From Escallonia rubra (taxonomy: Eukaryota; Streptophyta; Magnoliopsida; Escalloniales; Escalloniaceae), in the NCBI GenBank assembly GCA_033065855.1, contig JAVXUO010002182.1, positions 124,001-188,000 of the forward strand: a DNA stretch of 64,000 nucleotides. The letters run 5' to 3'. How positions within the stretch are numbered: position 1 is the first letter of the stretch; every line of letters begins with the position of its first letter. Shown piece by piece: positions 1-10,779 of this stretch. The translations under genes and the position numbers were made by a program. The notes under the pieces are model-generated. The model was not told where the DNA came from, did no database searches, and saw nothing but the letters and a program-made list of their open reading frames with translations.

Positions 1-1
1 T

Positions 2-573
2 GTCACGACTTTGGACCTCGGTGCTAGCGGGATCAACCCTACGCAGCTTGGTCGCGAAATCACTTCCTTTTCAAGCAACGTGCAACCGCTCATGGAGTTT
101 ATGGCGTCTCTACCAATTGGGGAGAGGGTGATTTTAGTTGGCCACAGTTTCGGCGGCTTTGGCATCTCTTTGGCCATGGAGAGCTTCCCTCAGAAGATTG
201 TTGTTGCAGTTTATGTGACAGCCTTCATGCCAAGCTATACCATTCTACCAGCAGCTCTAATACATCAAGTAACATTACTCATTAGCTTTAAATTTGCTTT
301 AATTTCGAAGATTAACAATGTTTTTCGTAGTCTTTTATTTTTAATGATACACACTTTGGCTACTAACTTACAAGTGTTCCTGATTCTTTTGGGCGCTGCA
401 AAGTATAGTCCTTCAGATGGACGCAACCGGAGGACTCAGATTCGAAGGTTTTTTTTTTCTTTTCTTCCGATAATGGACCGGAGAACCCGCCAACATCCTT
501 GCAGTTTGGTCGAAATTACATGTCTACTAACCTATATCAACACTGCCCATCTGAGGTGACTTTCCTGAACTAA
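2..573 (+). pseudogene. Methylesterase / SABP2-HNL-like alpha/beta hydrolase, partial and truncated
   Basis: The family (MES, including salicylate-binding esterases and hydroxynitrile lyases) hydrolyses small methyl esters or cyanohydrins. The first exon piece is open from the window edge (frame of base 2) to a GTAACA donor at 269. It encodes TLDLGASGINP and the nucleophile elbow VGHSFGG (serine codon 146-148), ending in ALIHQ, the usual exon-2 end of the family. A second exon is recognisable from about 433 to 573: DNGPENPPTS, then NYMSTNLYQHCPSEV, then a stop at 571-573. The final ~80 residues of the family, which hold the catalytic Asp and His, are not seen; LTR-like DNA begins within ~70 bp. 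The poly-T run at 449-458 is odd for coding DNA. Start and exon 1 lie outside the window. I infer a truncated pseudogene. Family assignment is firm; substrate is unknown. Confidence 0.8.
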
Positions 574-644
574 CTAACCTACGTGACTTATGGTAGCTAA
601 GGCCTTAAGGAAGTCTTGTAATCCATGGATTTTACCTTTTCATG

Positions 645-1078
645 CAGGATCTGGAATTGGCCAAGACGTTGATGATTATCTTATCAGGATCCTAAAAGAG
701 TCCTAAGAGAACGTGACGTGATCCTCGAGGATCTTAACGCGATCCTAACACATTTGGCCCATGACCCAGTCCTACTAGGAGTCTTCTCCTACAGCTATAT
801 AAATGGGTCTATCCCTTCAGGTATGGGACAATTACACAATTCATGCCTTTTTAGAGTTATTATTCTGTAACTGCACTCTGACTGAAGCATCGGAGAATTC
901 TCCGCCGGCAACCCTACCCGGCGGTCACTCGTTTTCTGTCTTGTGGGTCATCGGTCCAGACTCGGGTTCCGCAACATACGTGGAGCATCTTTTTAGCAGC
1001 AACAGAGGGATTTCAGAGGTGGATGATCATCAACAGTCCACCGAAAGAGGTGAAGTCAATAGCAGGAGCTGATCATAT
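645..1078 (+). mobile_element. LTR-retrotransposon promoter/R-U5-like fragment
   Basis: A TATA box (TATATAAAT, 796-804) is followed by a GC-richer leader containing GACTGAAGCATCGGAG and a CCGGCGGTCACTCG stretch, the layout seen at the U3/R/U5 part of plant Ty3-gypsy LTRs; a similar GGACCTAAGCATCGGACTGTG leader occurs in the LTR at 12448-14952. No second LTR, primer-binding site or TSD was found, so the ends are approximate. It abuts the truncated methylesterase and may have removed its 3' end. An open frame at 803-1072 inside it has no family features. Confidence 0.45.
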
Positions 1079-1178
1079 GGTTATGCTATCTAAACCCAAG
1101 GAGCTTTGCCTTTTTTTTCAGGAGATTGCTGACGAATACCAATGAAGCAAATACGGTTGATCCAGAAGATAAATATTA

Positions 1179-2295
1179 GGGATAATTACAGCAATGTACC
1201 TGAAATTATGGTATAATTACAGACGTGTTCATTAGTTTGGACAAATTACACTTATGACCGTTGACCAGACCGAATACAAAAATACATAACGGTTTTGACA
1301 AAAAGACTTTATTGCCCTTGAGTTAGAAGGCTAATTTCTTTCGAATGCCATTACTTCAACTCCTCTTCTTTCTCTTCATTTTTCTTTTCCTCTCCGAAAT
1401 AAACTTGACAATATTTATCAGAGCCTTATTCTTGATTCAATTCCAGATCTACCCATGATGACAAAGAAATCGGCTCAAACTTGGCAGGTGAATCTCACAA
1501 ACTCAATTTACCCTTAACTTGCTAGATACAATTAATACCCAAATCCTGACCAAATTCTCTGTGAAATTGTGTAATTGCTTTGTTCCACGAAGAACAAAAT
1601 GATGGTGGGGTGAGGGTAGGGCCTGTCGGCGTGGTGGAGTATGGGAGGGTTTTGAGAGGTTTTTCTTGAAAAGTACAAAATCTAACCTTGGAAGACGATC
1701 TACTGAAGCTTTGGACAGTCGCAGCCCGCTCCCTGCCGCCGGTCGGCTCGCGTGAGAAATGGAGGGCCAGAGCAGAGTCATCTAGCACGGCACCTGACTC
1801 GTCAACCCAAGTGCAAGCTTGGCCTTCCTCCATTTACTCCCCATTTTTGCTAAGCAAGAACCAGATTTCACAAATGGGAGAGGGAAGGGGCTACCGGCAG
1901 CGTGGGTGTGTTAGGGGCTTGTCGGCGGCGGGGGGGAGGGAAGGGATAGGTGAGATCTCAGATCTGGAACTTTTCTCTTAGGGTTTCTAAAAAAATTGGA
2001 GAGAGAAACCTTTTTTTTTTTTTAAAGTTAGGTATTTAACCCTAATTAAAAATTAAGGTTTTAGATTTTTATACAATCATATATATCATGTACATAAAAT
2101 AAAAGGGTAGTATTGGCATTTAAAAAATTCGTATGAATGATATCAGCCAAAAAGTATATTTTTTAACGGATCTGAGACGGATGGACACGGCTGATACATT
2201 TTAAAAGTTTTTGGTCACATAATATTACATTTTAAAACTTATTGTCCTTAACTGTAATTACACCATAACATCAGAGACACTGCTGTAATTATCCC
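1179..2295. mobile_element. Non-autonomous TIR DNA transposon, MULE-like (family A)
   Basis: The left end GGGATAATTACAGCAATG and right end CATTGCTGTAATTATCCC-like sequence are imperfect inverted repeats extending about 80 bp. The same terminal layout (GGxTAATTACA, then an ACTTATG motif and AATTACA) is found in the element at 15101-16190, so they are one family. No transposase is visible. The interior 1500-1980 is GC-richer and has overlapping open frames on both strands without recognisable domains, which suggests filler or captured DNA. A clean 9-bp target duplication was not found: the flanks share only ATATTA at an offset. Confidence 0.65.
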
Positions 2296-4804
2296 ATATT
2301 ATCAAAGAAGGGAACCATAAATTCTTGTGACACTATTGTAAGTAGCCAGGAAACTGAGCATGAGGCGGTATTATTAATAGCCAACGTATATAGAACATTT
2401 GAACTGTATAATAATGATGATAACTGTATAATCTAAATTTTTATGATTATTTCATCAAAGAAATTTAGGTTTTGTTCGTAATTATGGGTGAAGTCCCATT
2501 TAATAGGATAAATTACTTTTTGCGGTGAAATATAGATAAGCAATGTTCTTGCGCTTGCGCATGTAGATAACTTTGATTTGGTATCACATAGAAGAACATA
2601 ATATAAAATTTTGTTTAGCACACAAGAAAGAAAAAGAGTAGATTTTACTAAACAAATATGGAGAGAATATATCGATGTCAATTTGTTGTTGCATAAAATA
2701 CTTTTTTTTAGTAAGTATGTGAACTTTGTGCAAGTATCCAATGATCCTATATATTGTTGACACCATTGTGCTGGGACCATACAATTATAATACTCCTTGT
2801 CATTTCTTAATCATGCATTGTGTGTAGCTATGAGCCCCAGCCAAAAGAAGGAACCTTCAGTGTATCGGAAGGATTTCATTTGGCCCGTCCACCTCTCTTG
2901 GTTCTGAGATAGATATTTGAGCAAAATAACTATTTCTGCAGGTGAAGTTTGTAACTGTTTCTGTTTAAGATACTTCGAACTCAACATAACTATAAAGACG
3001 TGTCAGGATCAGACCGATATCCAAGTATTTATTCAACACAATTTCAAATGTAAAAAGAGTATTGGGCATGAGTTTCCACCGACTTCTATCAAGTGATTAT
3101 ATGAGAACTTTGGACTAATTCTTAAGTTCCTTTTGCCTAGTACTTTATGACTTTTCGATGCCAATTACTCTAATCTACTCTTACTCGTAATAAAAACCAC
3201 ATGCAAAGCAATTACCTTCATGGTGATTCAAAGATTAACCTTATTGAAATTATCTCTTGAAGTTATAAAATACTCAATCCAAGCAAATATGTGGTGACTG
3301 TTAATAAAAATAAACAGGGATTTGATTGGCTAAGATAACCTGCTTAATTAGGATAAACAGGCTTTAAAGAAATTATGTCTATTTGTCAACAGTGTTAAAA
3401 AGGAGTGCCAAAATACACTAGGTTTTACTTTTATACATGAACGAAAGACACTGACGGGATTGACCTTTAGACATGGTGGATGTTATCTTGAAGCCAAGGC
3501 GATCAACTGGGGGGACGACATTCTTACTTGTGTTATCCCCAATTTTATTACAAAAAATAGAGTTTTGACGCGTAGAAAATAGTCATTATCGACCACCTTG
3601 ATTTTTGGTAAAAAATTCATACTTGCATTAAACTTCAACCGTTTTGCTGCTTAATTTATGAAAGTTTCCATCTTTTTGTGAGGAGATGCATAGGAAGGTC
3701 CGGGACACAACTAATTTTTTTGTTTTTGTTTTTATGGACAAGCTAATTTACGTTTTGAAGAACCCATTTGTTATGTATGATGATGTCTAGGACTACCTTT
3801 TTTTTTTTAGGTTTACTTGCGTGTACAATTTTCATTCTCTATTCCAAAAGCACATATATAGACCGTTTTCTTTTTTTTCACAGTTTCTACTTTAACGTTA
3901 CAAACAACCAATTGGGCTTCAATCAATATAGACTTTATTGCCGTTGAAATTAGTTGTGCGGACTTTGTTATCTATTCAGGAAAGCATCCCAATATGTTGG
4001 TGTTGGTATACTGGTTGTAAAGAGTCGTACGATGCTCCTCTTCTTATTTATGATTTTTTTCTGTTTAGCATAAGAGCAATGCTACCTAAACTTTTACTTT
4101 TAAAAGCTAAACTGAAACGTACATGGAGGATGATATTTTTAACGTCATTATTATTCACATACTTTGGGGGCAGAGTTTGGAGAATGACATTTCACAAGTT
4201 GAAGAAAGTAAGAATATTTGCTTGGTGAACTATTTGAAATCTATCAACAAAATACTTCTTGAAATTTGTTGGCATTTTTGAGTTTTAAACTCATTTTGAG
4301 AAGACATCTTTTACTGAATTTTGAAATGGCCCCACTCCATAATTTGGTTATGAACAAATTGATTTATATTCATTTATTGGAGAAGATGACCATAGTATAT
4401 TTACAAGTTTAAAACAAATGAGGAGTGAATGAGAAATTTGAAGTTGAAGTTGGTGATTTAACTTGAAGGGAAAAGAGAATTCCACACATATAAGAGATAA
4501 ATCAAATGTGGTCTCTTATAAGATCTAACCTTGGGCTAAGAGTTGACAAGGTTCACAACACACGCGCATGCTGCTCGGTGTGCCTGTCCGGTCCCATGGC
4601 TTGGGCATAGGACTATTAGGCTTTTATTCTTTTTGAGACAAAAACGTTTTTAAACAAATAAATTTTATTTATTTAAATTCTTTTCAGAAAAGTTGCAACC
4701 ATTCCAATAGTTGCACTCTTTCAGTGAAGAGTTACATAGTGTCTAGGGTCTGAAAAACGTTACGTGGTATGCCATTTCATGTGTGTTAAAAAAGAAAGAG
4801 TTTT
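2296..4804. other. AT-rich intergenic DNA, nothing recognised
   Basis: I see no domain, RNA gene or complete transposon end here. Short open frames at 2433-2780 and 3938-4228 have unbiased composition and no family motifs. T-rich runs occur at 3712-3730 and 3800-3811. Confidence 0.4.
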
Positions 4805-4980
4805 ACATTATTTTGGTTTGTCAGGTCTGTAAATTTGCAGACGTTGCTGCCGTTGTATCCTTTGAAACTTTTGTCAAGAGACCGTTAGCACCATTATGGA
4901 ACGAATACATTATTTTGGTTTGCCAGGTCTGTAAATTTGCAGACGTTGCTGCCGTTGTTAGCACCATTATGGAACGAATA
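4805..4980 (+). repeat. Tandem duplication with one partial unit
   Basis: A 52-bp block (4805-4856) recurs at 4907-4958 with one visible change, and a 22-bp block (4885-4906) recurs at 4959-4980. The order is A-x-B-A-B, where the 28-bp spacer x is present only between the first A and B. This is a 102-bp tandem duplication followed by loss of the spacer from the second unit, or the reverse. No coding role is supported. Confidence 0.85.
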
Positions 4981-4989
4981 AAGTCTTAA

Positions 4990-5743
4990 GGACAGTGAAT
5001 CAAATTCACGCATCGGTTTCTCATTTGTTGTTTAGCATTTCTGTTGTGAGTTTTCTATATTCTATTTGCATGTTCAGTATTTTTAGTCATTTGATTTCTG
5101 CACAAGTACACAAAGAACATTTCCCAACAAAATTTTGTTTTGGTCCTTGAAATTCGAAAAATACCTCATGTTGTGGAACAAGTGTACATGAGAAGGGAAA
5201 AAAATTTGCTGCTACTCTAGTTCTACAAAGATAGATGTTACCCCTTGTATAACAACAATTAGTTGTCACTAAATATTTTCAATGGCTATTTTAAGAATAC
5301 TTTCAGTTACAATTCTTTACAGAATTTTTTAGCGTTACTAAATAAAAGTCACTAAAAATATTTAACCACAATAAATTGTCGCTATATGAAAGATTGTAAC
5401 TATCTTCCTAGAACTCGGATAGCATTCAAAATTTGTCACATAAAAAGGTACAAAATCCATAAAAATTGGCAATTATTGATTTTAGATGTATCGTGCAATT
5501 CCCTGCGTGCTTGGGTTTACTCCTCGCCATCCACGTCTCTGCTTGCAATGGTCAATTTTGAAACGTGAACAGCATGGAGACAACTACGGCCAAATGAGAG
5601 CATCGGTAAAGGCCAACTCTATCATCAAAAAAATTCATGATTCTTATGAATAGAATGTGCACCTACAAAAGTATGTGGTATGCCTAGCGAGAAGCATATA
5701 TAGTTTTGGCAAGAGTCACATTTGCTTTAGCCTATTGGTGTGC
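4990..5743. other. Intergenic DNA with degenerate CACTA-like sequence
   Basis: At 5255-5390 there are scattered TTGTCACTAAA, TTTTAGCGTTACTAAA and AATTGTCGCTATA motifs reminiscent of the subterminal repeats of the CACTA elements elsewhere in the window, but no TIR end was found. The rest is unassigned. Confidence 0.3.
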
Positions 5744-5945
5744 CCAAATAGCTGGCGACAATCGACTCTTCTTTTCAAATTTACTTAAGGCTGAATTTGA
5801 TGGTACATTCAAATTTATTTAGCAAGAATATGTTTTAACATTAATAATTGTCAATCTTTTTTGTTCTGTGCAACGAAAGTGCCGTTCAATACGCAAAAGT
5901 TTTGCAAAACAACGCTTGCACTTGTTTTCCACTATCAATTTAATT
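5744..5945. repeat. Duplicated block, copy 1 (partner 25719-25915)
   Basis: This ~200-bp segment, beginning near CAAATAGCTGGCGAC, aligns in the same orientation with 25719-25915, with many substitutions and small indels. It lies upstream in coordinate (3' of the gene) of UGT copy 1, as its partner does for UGT copy 2. I read the two as parts of one segmental duplication, later split in the second copy by the CACTA-related insertion. Confidence 0.7.
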
Positions 5946-6422
5946 GTTGTGGGTGCCATAGAGAATTATCAGAGGCATGATAAAAATACGGGGTGCTACT
6001 ACAATCATCTTCGACAGCTTAAATGACACACATTATACCATACAAACACCATGACTTATATTTTGTAAGACTCATATTACCGAACATGTCGTAGTCCAAG
6101 CACCATAAAATACTAAGAAAGAAAATGAGGGCGGATATTGAGGTGGGTCGTGGGAAGTGACTGAATAATAACTGGATCCATCCTCCATCTACCGTTTAAC
6201 ACCTGAATGAAGATGATGCAGGACGAGCACCGCGCAGTTCAATTCGGATGGATGCTACTAACTAGCATGGTACAGTATGCCACAGAAATAAAATGCCGGT
6301 CGAATACTTCAATTATTATGATTTGCCAAAGTAAACTGTTCCATTTAGTTGTAGATAAACATGGATCCAGATTTAGGGGCTTAGATCCCAGATTTGAGTT
6401 TTATTGCCTAGAAAAATGGGAA
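5946..6422. other. 3' flank of UGT copy 1
   Basis: From about 6165 to the UGT stop the sequence aligns with 33505-33763, so the duplication includes ~260 bp of 3' flank. 5946-6164 is absent from the other copy, where the CACTA-related block and 33141-33504 sit instead. No gene is seen. Confidence 0.55.
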
Positions 6423-7919
6423 CTATGAACAGAGCGTGGACAAGAAATCATCCATTGCCTGAACAGAAGACCCTTTGTGACCACCTTCCTCTTTGACAGC
6501 AGCTCTCATCAAATCCCCAATCTCAACTGCTTTTTTCCTCATGTCCTCCCCTTTTCCACTTGTCTCCATGACTACTCCAATCACTCTCTTCACTTCCTCC
6601 TTCTCAAGGCTGCCCTGCACTCCCCGTGTCAGCTCGAAAGCCACCCCCATATCCTCCACCAGCATCTTCGAGTTATACGCCTGCTCCGCCGCTAACGGCC
6701 ATCCGATGATTGGTACGCCTTGGCTCAAGCTCTCCGTTATCGAATTCCACCCGCAATGGCTGAGAAATGCACCCGTTGACTTGTGACACAAGATCTCCAG
6801 CTGTGGCGCCCATTCGTGCACTACCAATCCCTGTTTGGTCTCGTCCATTCGCTCTTCAAACCCGTCTGGCAACCATTCGGGTCTAAATTCTCCTTTCAAG
6901 TCGAAGCCGATCGGTGGCCTTATTACCCAAATGAAGGGCTTTTCACTTTCTTCCAAACCCATTGCCAACTCCATCAACTGAGAGGCACTAATAGTGTTCT
7001 GGGATCCAAAAGAAACGTAGAGAACGGACTCTTTAGGATGCGAGTCGAGCCATTCGAGGCATTTTTCGGGTGACACACCCGGTTCTTTCCCGGTTCGCCC
7101 TGCAAAACCGGAAGAAGGCGATGGGTCCAACATGCTTGGTGGGATGAGAGGTCCAATACACCAAACAGTAGGTTTTACTAGCTTCCTTAGGATTTCTAGA
7201 CCTTGTGGCTCCATTTCCTCCGCGGTATTGCACAACCACCCACTTGAGGCTAAAGAAAGTGATAGCTGTGGCTGAAAGATTCGCGACCATTCATCGGTAC
7301 CGTCAGCGGCTCTGATGAAGGGAAAGAGTTGAGAGATATGGAAGCGACAGGAATCTGGAAAACCTGGAAGACTGAACTCTTCTTTAATGCCTCCTCCAAG
7401 GGAGCGATGAGGAAGGTTTAACCATATAGACATGTAGGCCGCGGTGCCGTACGCCCCACTGGTGTTGAAGCTGATATTAACGGTCCCAACCACCTTGGCA
7501 GCCTCATTAGCCCATGCCATAAGGACGTCAGATACTATGCAGATGGGAGGGCGGCCTTCTTCCGCGGTGATGCCGGAGATGAGACAACGAAAGGCAGGTT
7601 CAAGGGAACGGGAGGAGCGAAAGAGGGATGCTATTTGAGGTGTGGATAAGGCCTCGGTGTTTTCGGTGTTTGGAGGTAAGCCATGGTCTACACTGTTGAA
7701 TGGAAGCGCGACCAGGCGGATTTCTGATTTGGATGGGGAGGTTTTTGAAGAGTCTTTGGCGATGGTGGAGGTGAGGTACTGGATGTTGAGAGGGGTATTG
7801 ACAATGGTGATGGTGCAGCCTGTTCTCTGTTGGATTTGTTTGGCCAGTGCTAAGAAAGGTATGAAATGGCCTTGGGCCATGAAGGGCAGCATAACTACAT
7901 GTTTACGAGAGCCACCCAT
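6423..7919 (-). CDS. UDP-glycosyltransferase (plant family 1, UGT92-like), copy 1
   Basis: Predicted cytosolic enzyme transferring a sugar from a UDP-sugar to a small-molecule acceptor. 498 residues, typical for plant UGTs. I chose the ATG at 7919-7917 because it gives the canonical MGGSRKHVVMLPFMAQGHF start and matches the start of copy 2; the frame continues upstream to an earlier ATG at 8033, adding 38 residues with no family match. Visible features: catalytic His18 in QGHF, partner Asp131 in CIVSD, and the 44-residue PSPG donor box from W370 to Q413 with HCGWNS (388-393), E396 and the closing E412-Q413. It has no intron, signal peptide or membrane anchor. The MLPFMAQGHxIPFLALA start resembles the UGT92 family, from memory rather than search. 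Acceptor unknown. Its proximal promoter has been invaded by the element at 8038-9387. Confidence 0.92.
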   Translation of the reverse strand: MGGSRKHVVMLPFMAQGHFIPFLALAKQIQQRTGCTITIVNTPLNIQYLTSTIAKDSSKTSPSKSEIRLVALPFNSVDHGLPPNTENTEALSTPQIASLFRSSRSLEPAFRCLISGITAEEGRPPICIVSDVLMAWANEAAKVVGTVNISFNTSGAYGTAAYMSIWLNLPHRSLGGGIKEEFSLPGFPDSCRFHISQLFPFIRAADGTDEWSRIFQPQLSLSLASSGWLCNTAEEMEPQGLEILRKLVKPTVWCIGPLIPPSMLDPSPSSGFAGRTGKEPGVSPEKCLEWLDSHPKESVLYVSFGSQNTISASQLMELAMGLEESEKPFIWVIRPPIGFDLKGEFRPEWLPDGFEERMDETKQGLVVHEWAPQLEILCHKSTGAFLSHCGWNSITESLSQGVPIIGWPLAAEQAYNSKMLVEDMGVAFELTRGVQGSLEKEEVKRVIGVVMETSGKGEDMRKKAVEIGDLMRAAVKEEGGHKGSSVQAMDDFLSTLCS

Positions 7920-7982
7920 ATCTGTTCGTGCGTCTCTCACAGGATGTCCGGGAGTGTTCGCATGGATTAGTGCCAGTGTTAG

Positions 7983-7992
7983 ATTTATACAC
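7983..7992 (-). promoter_or_regulatory. Putative TATA box of UGT copy 1
   Basis: On the minus strand the sequence reads GTGTATAAATC about 65 bp upstream of the start codon, at the position equivalent to TATATAAATC in copy 2. It is the only TATA-like motif between the ATG and the transposon at 8038. Confidence 0.5.
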
Positions 7993-8037
7993 ATGGTGAG
8001 GAAGTGATGGAGAGTCGAGCTGCAATGATACATCCAA

Positions 8038-8547
8038 GGACTAATTACACATAAAACCTTATACTATGGAAGCGGGGGTGCATTTCACCTTAACGTTTCA
8101 ATTTTCGCCCGATTCACCTTACTATTTATTAATTTGTGCTCAATTTACCAATTGACGGCTTGGAGTCCAATTTCTTGGATGCAGGGGTAAAATGGTCACT
8201 TTAACCATTTTTCCTCGTCACCCCTCTCTCTTTCTCTGTGTCTTCTCTCCTTTTCTGTGTATTTATGCATCCAAGAGCACCACCACTCACTTTCCCGCCA
8301 CCACGAACACTGTACTCACTTCACCGCCGCCACCAGCACCAGAGCCAGACACGATTGTGCTAGCCACCACCCTACCCACTTTGCCACGGCCACCACTGAC
8401 CACAGGCAAGAACGAAACCATCCCCACCACCGACCACAATTAGCGCCATACCCATAGTAACCACCACCCCCAAACTCCTCATTCGAACCCTTAAAAATCC
8501 TGTCATTAAGTACTCTGCTAAATCGGGGGGTGGGGGGGAGAGAGGGC

Positions 8548-8597
<50 letters not shown>

Positions 8598-9387
8598 TTT
8601 GATGTTAGTGGCATATTGGTGACGCAGAATACACAGCTGCAGTGGTGGCACAGACTACACAGTGTCGGTGGTGGTGCTTGCTCCATGTGCCAAATCCGAA
8701 TCCGCCCCAATAACCACCCGCTTTCACCGTCGCAACACAATAAGTTCGCCACAACACCATCGTGCCAAATCGGACCCATATCCCTTTTCTCTCTCCACCC
8801 TCACTTTCTATGGAGCTGAAGCTATTGATTGGCATAAAGGCTTTAACGGCAGTGATGGCCGCAGCGGTAAAAGTGGGTATGGTGTTGGTCGTGGCGGTAG
8901 AAATGACTTTGATGGTGATGGTGGTGTTGGTGTTGGAGAGATGGAAAGGGGTTTGATTGTTAGGGTGTTAGCGGTGGCGGTATAAGTGGGTTAATGGCGG
9001 CGTTGATTTGATGGATCGAGGGGCAGTGGCGTCATTTGGTGATGGCAATTTTGGAGGATGATGGTCGTATGAATGGTGGCGCGGCAGCCGTGGATTAGGG
9101 GTATGGTGGTCTTGGTGTTGGGTGGTGGTCAATTGAACAGGAAGATGAATGGGGTGGAATTAGTTTCCATGTGTCAACCCTTTATTGGAAAATAACGATA
9201 ATGTGGCTACCAATCTAGGATAAAGACTTTAAGTGACAATTTTATCCCTGAAAATTTGATGGCCACCCAAGAAATTGAACTTCAATTCGTCAATTGGTAA
9301 ATTGAGCACAAATTAATGAACAATAAGGTGAATTGCACCAAAATTGAAACGTTAAGGTGAAATGCGCACTTTTATATGTAATTAGTC
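8038..9387. mobile_element. MULE-like non-autonomous TIR transposon (family B) in the UGT1 promoter
   Basis: The ends GGACTAATTACACATAAAA and TTTTATATGTAATTAGTC are inverted repeats, and a longer inverted similarity of ~150 bp follows (the AATTTGTGCTCAATTTACCAATTGACG stretch, shown here only by position 8131-8158, recurs inverted near 9290-9318). Flanks TACATCCAA (8029-8037) and TACTTCCAA (9388-9396) form a 9-bp target duplication with one mismatch, the length expected of Mutator-like elements. UGT copy 2 lacks the insertion at the equivalent site. No transposase is present; the interior is C/G-rich low-complexity sequence on both sides of an (AG)n tract. Confidence 0.85.
8550..8595 (+). repeat. 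(AG)n microsatellite
   Basis: About 46 bp of uninterrupted AG dinucleotides lie inside the MULE-like element, preceded by G-rich DNA. Confidence 0.95.
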
Positions 9388-9459
9388 TACTTCCAATACT
9401 AAATGTTGAATGTATCTTCATTAATTGATTGCTAAACTACAAAGGAGAGGTAATTATAT

Positions 9460-9533
9460 TGATGGTTATATGCTTTGCAACATATACAGGAGTTGCGCAA
9501 CTTCTATATTTGTTGCAAAGCATATAACCATCA
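9460..9533. repeat. Near-perfect 74-bp palindrome (hairpin-forming)
   Basis: The outer 23 bases on each side (9460-9482 and 9511-9533) are perfect reverse complements. The central 28 bases are also palindromic with about three mismatches around AGTTGCGCAACT. The whole segment can fold with almost no loop. It lies just outside the MULE-like element. It could be a tiny MITE, a small-RNA precursor or a cruciform; no flanking duplication was clear. Confidence 0.85.
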
Positions 9534-9560
9534 CTTTAAAATTGCATGCCATTTTAAAGT
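9533..9560. repeat. Short hairpin
   Basis: Nine-base arms ACTTTAAAA and TTTTAAAGT flank a 10-base loop containing TGCATGCC. It directly abuts the larger palindrome, which together makes a double foldback. Confidence 0.7.
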
Positions 9561-10146
9561 TATGACTCAGTAACCCGAGCTAAGTTCAGGCCGGTTTATA
9601 AAATATAGTATACTATAAGGTCTTGAAAAGTATATTAATGTGTACCACAAATCTTGAGACAAAAAAGACATTAATAGTATAAAAAATATCTTATTTGGCT
9701 ACAAAGAATAATCTTAGTACCTAAATTAATCACGACTAAGTTAAGTAAAATATGAAAGATAAATTCACTTGCATTACTCCTAACTTTCGATTATTAAATA
9801 GCATTGTATCTTTTATTAGACTGCATGCATTTTATGACATGTGTGCATATACATGTGTGTTTGCCTGTAATCTCGTTATATTTTAAGTTGAAAGATGAAA
9901 AATAGATAGTGGCACATCGAAGTAGCTAGATACTTGTCTTCTTTAAGGTTTTGTTTAAGTTATCAAGTAGTATTTCAAATAAATATTGATTTAGCAAGAG
10001 TAGTAGAATAATCATGTTGGTGTCATATAGAGCTAAATAGCGATTATGATTATAGTTGTAATTAAAATATGCTGACGCTATCCTTTTGAATTGTTAATGT
10101 TACGTATGGATTTAATTCTTTAACTTCAGAAGGTCTTTAAGGTATC

Positions 10147-10194
<48 letters not shown>

Positions 10195-10779
10195 TCCTAA
10201 AGTTATTATAATGATAATTAAGTATAAATTTAAAAAGAATAAAGTTGCATGTCAAATTTAACAGGACTTATGTATGCACCTCATCACTTTCAAATAAGTT
10301 AATACTTTTTACAAAAATAAATTTAATTGAACGATCACATACTATGCAATATTTTCATACATATATTTTTATATAATTCTTGTAAGATCGATGCTAGTAA
10401 TGAAAATATTCAAATTGATAAATATGACGTGTCATTATTTTGGAGTGTTGAAATTATTTTTTACATCTTTTATGACTATTATTTGTTGCTAAGTTATAGT
10501 TTCTATATCTACTAAATACATTCAATAATATTTTCTCATAAACTACACTTGTTGTATCACAACATAATATAATATTTATATCAAAATATTTAATCAACCA
10601 TTTGCTATTGAACTCGCACAATAGTCGCCACTCATAGTTGTAATCAATTCTACCAATAAGTCCTATTTTTCATGAAAATTTAATTAAGTATAATTGAAAA
10701 AATCTTTTTATATATCGTAAGGGCCCTTTATAAAAAACAAAATGGTAAATCATTAGTTTTGTAGAGTTAGACAGATATA
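9561..10779. other. AT-rich intergenic DNA
   Basis: No gene is seen. It contains an (AT)n(GT)n microsatellite at about 10146-10194. A 62-codon open frame at 10327-10515 is AT-rich and has no family features. Confidence 0.5.
10146..10194 (+). repeat. (AT)n(GT)n compound microsatellite
   Basis: A run of AT dinucleotides passes directly into a run of GT dinucleotides. Confidence 0.95.

Noticed and set aside
6477-7638. Plus-strand frames across UGT copy 1 (and 33658-35315 across copy 2)
   Set aside because: They are antisense shadows of the UGT coding frames, recurring in both copies because the coding strand is conserved.
7917-8033. Upstream in-frame ATG adding 38 residues to UGT copy 1
   Set aside because: The extension has no UGT similarity, is absent in copy 2 and would place the start beyond the TATA-like box.
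8192-8985. Several overlapping frames inside the MULE-like element
   Set aside because: Low-complexity, repeat-driven and conflicting on both strands; no motif supports any of them.
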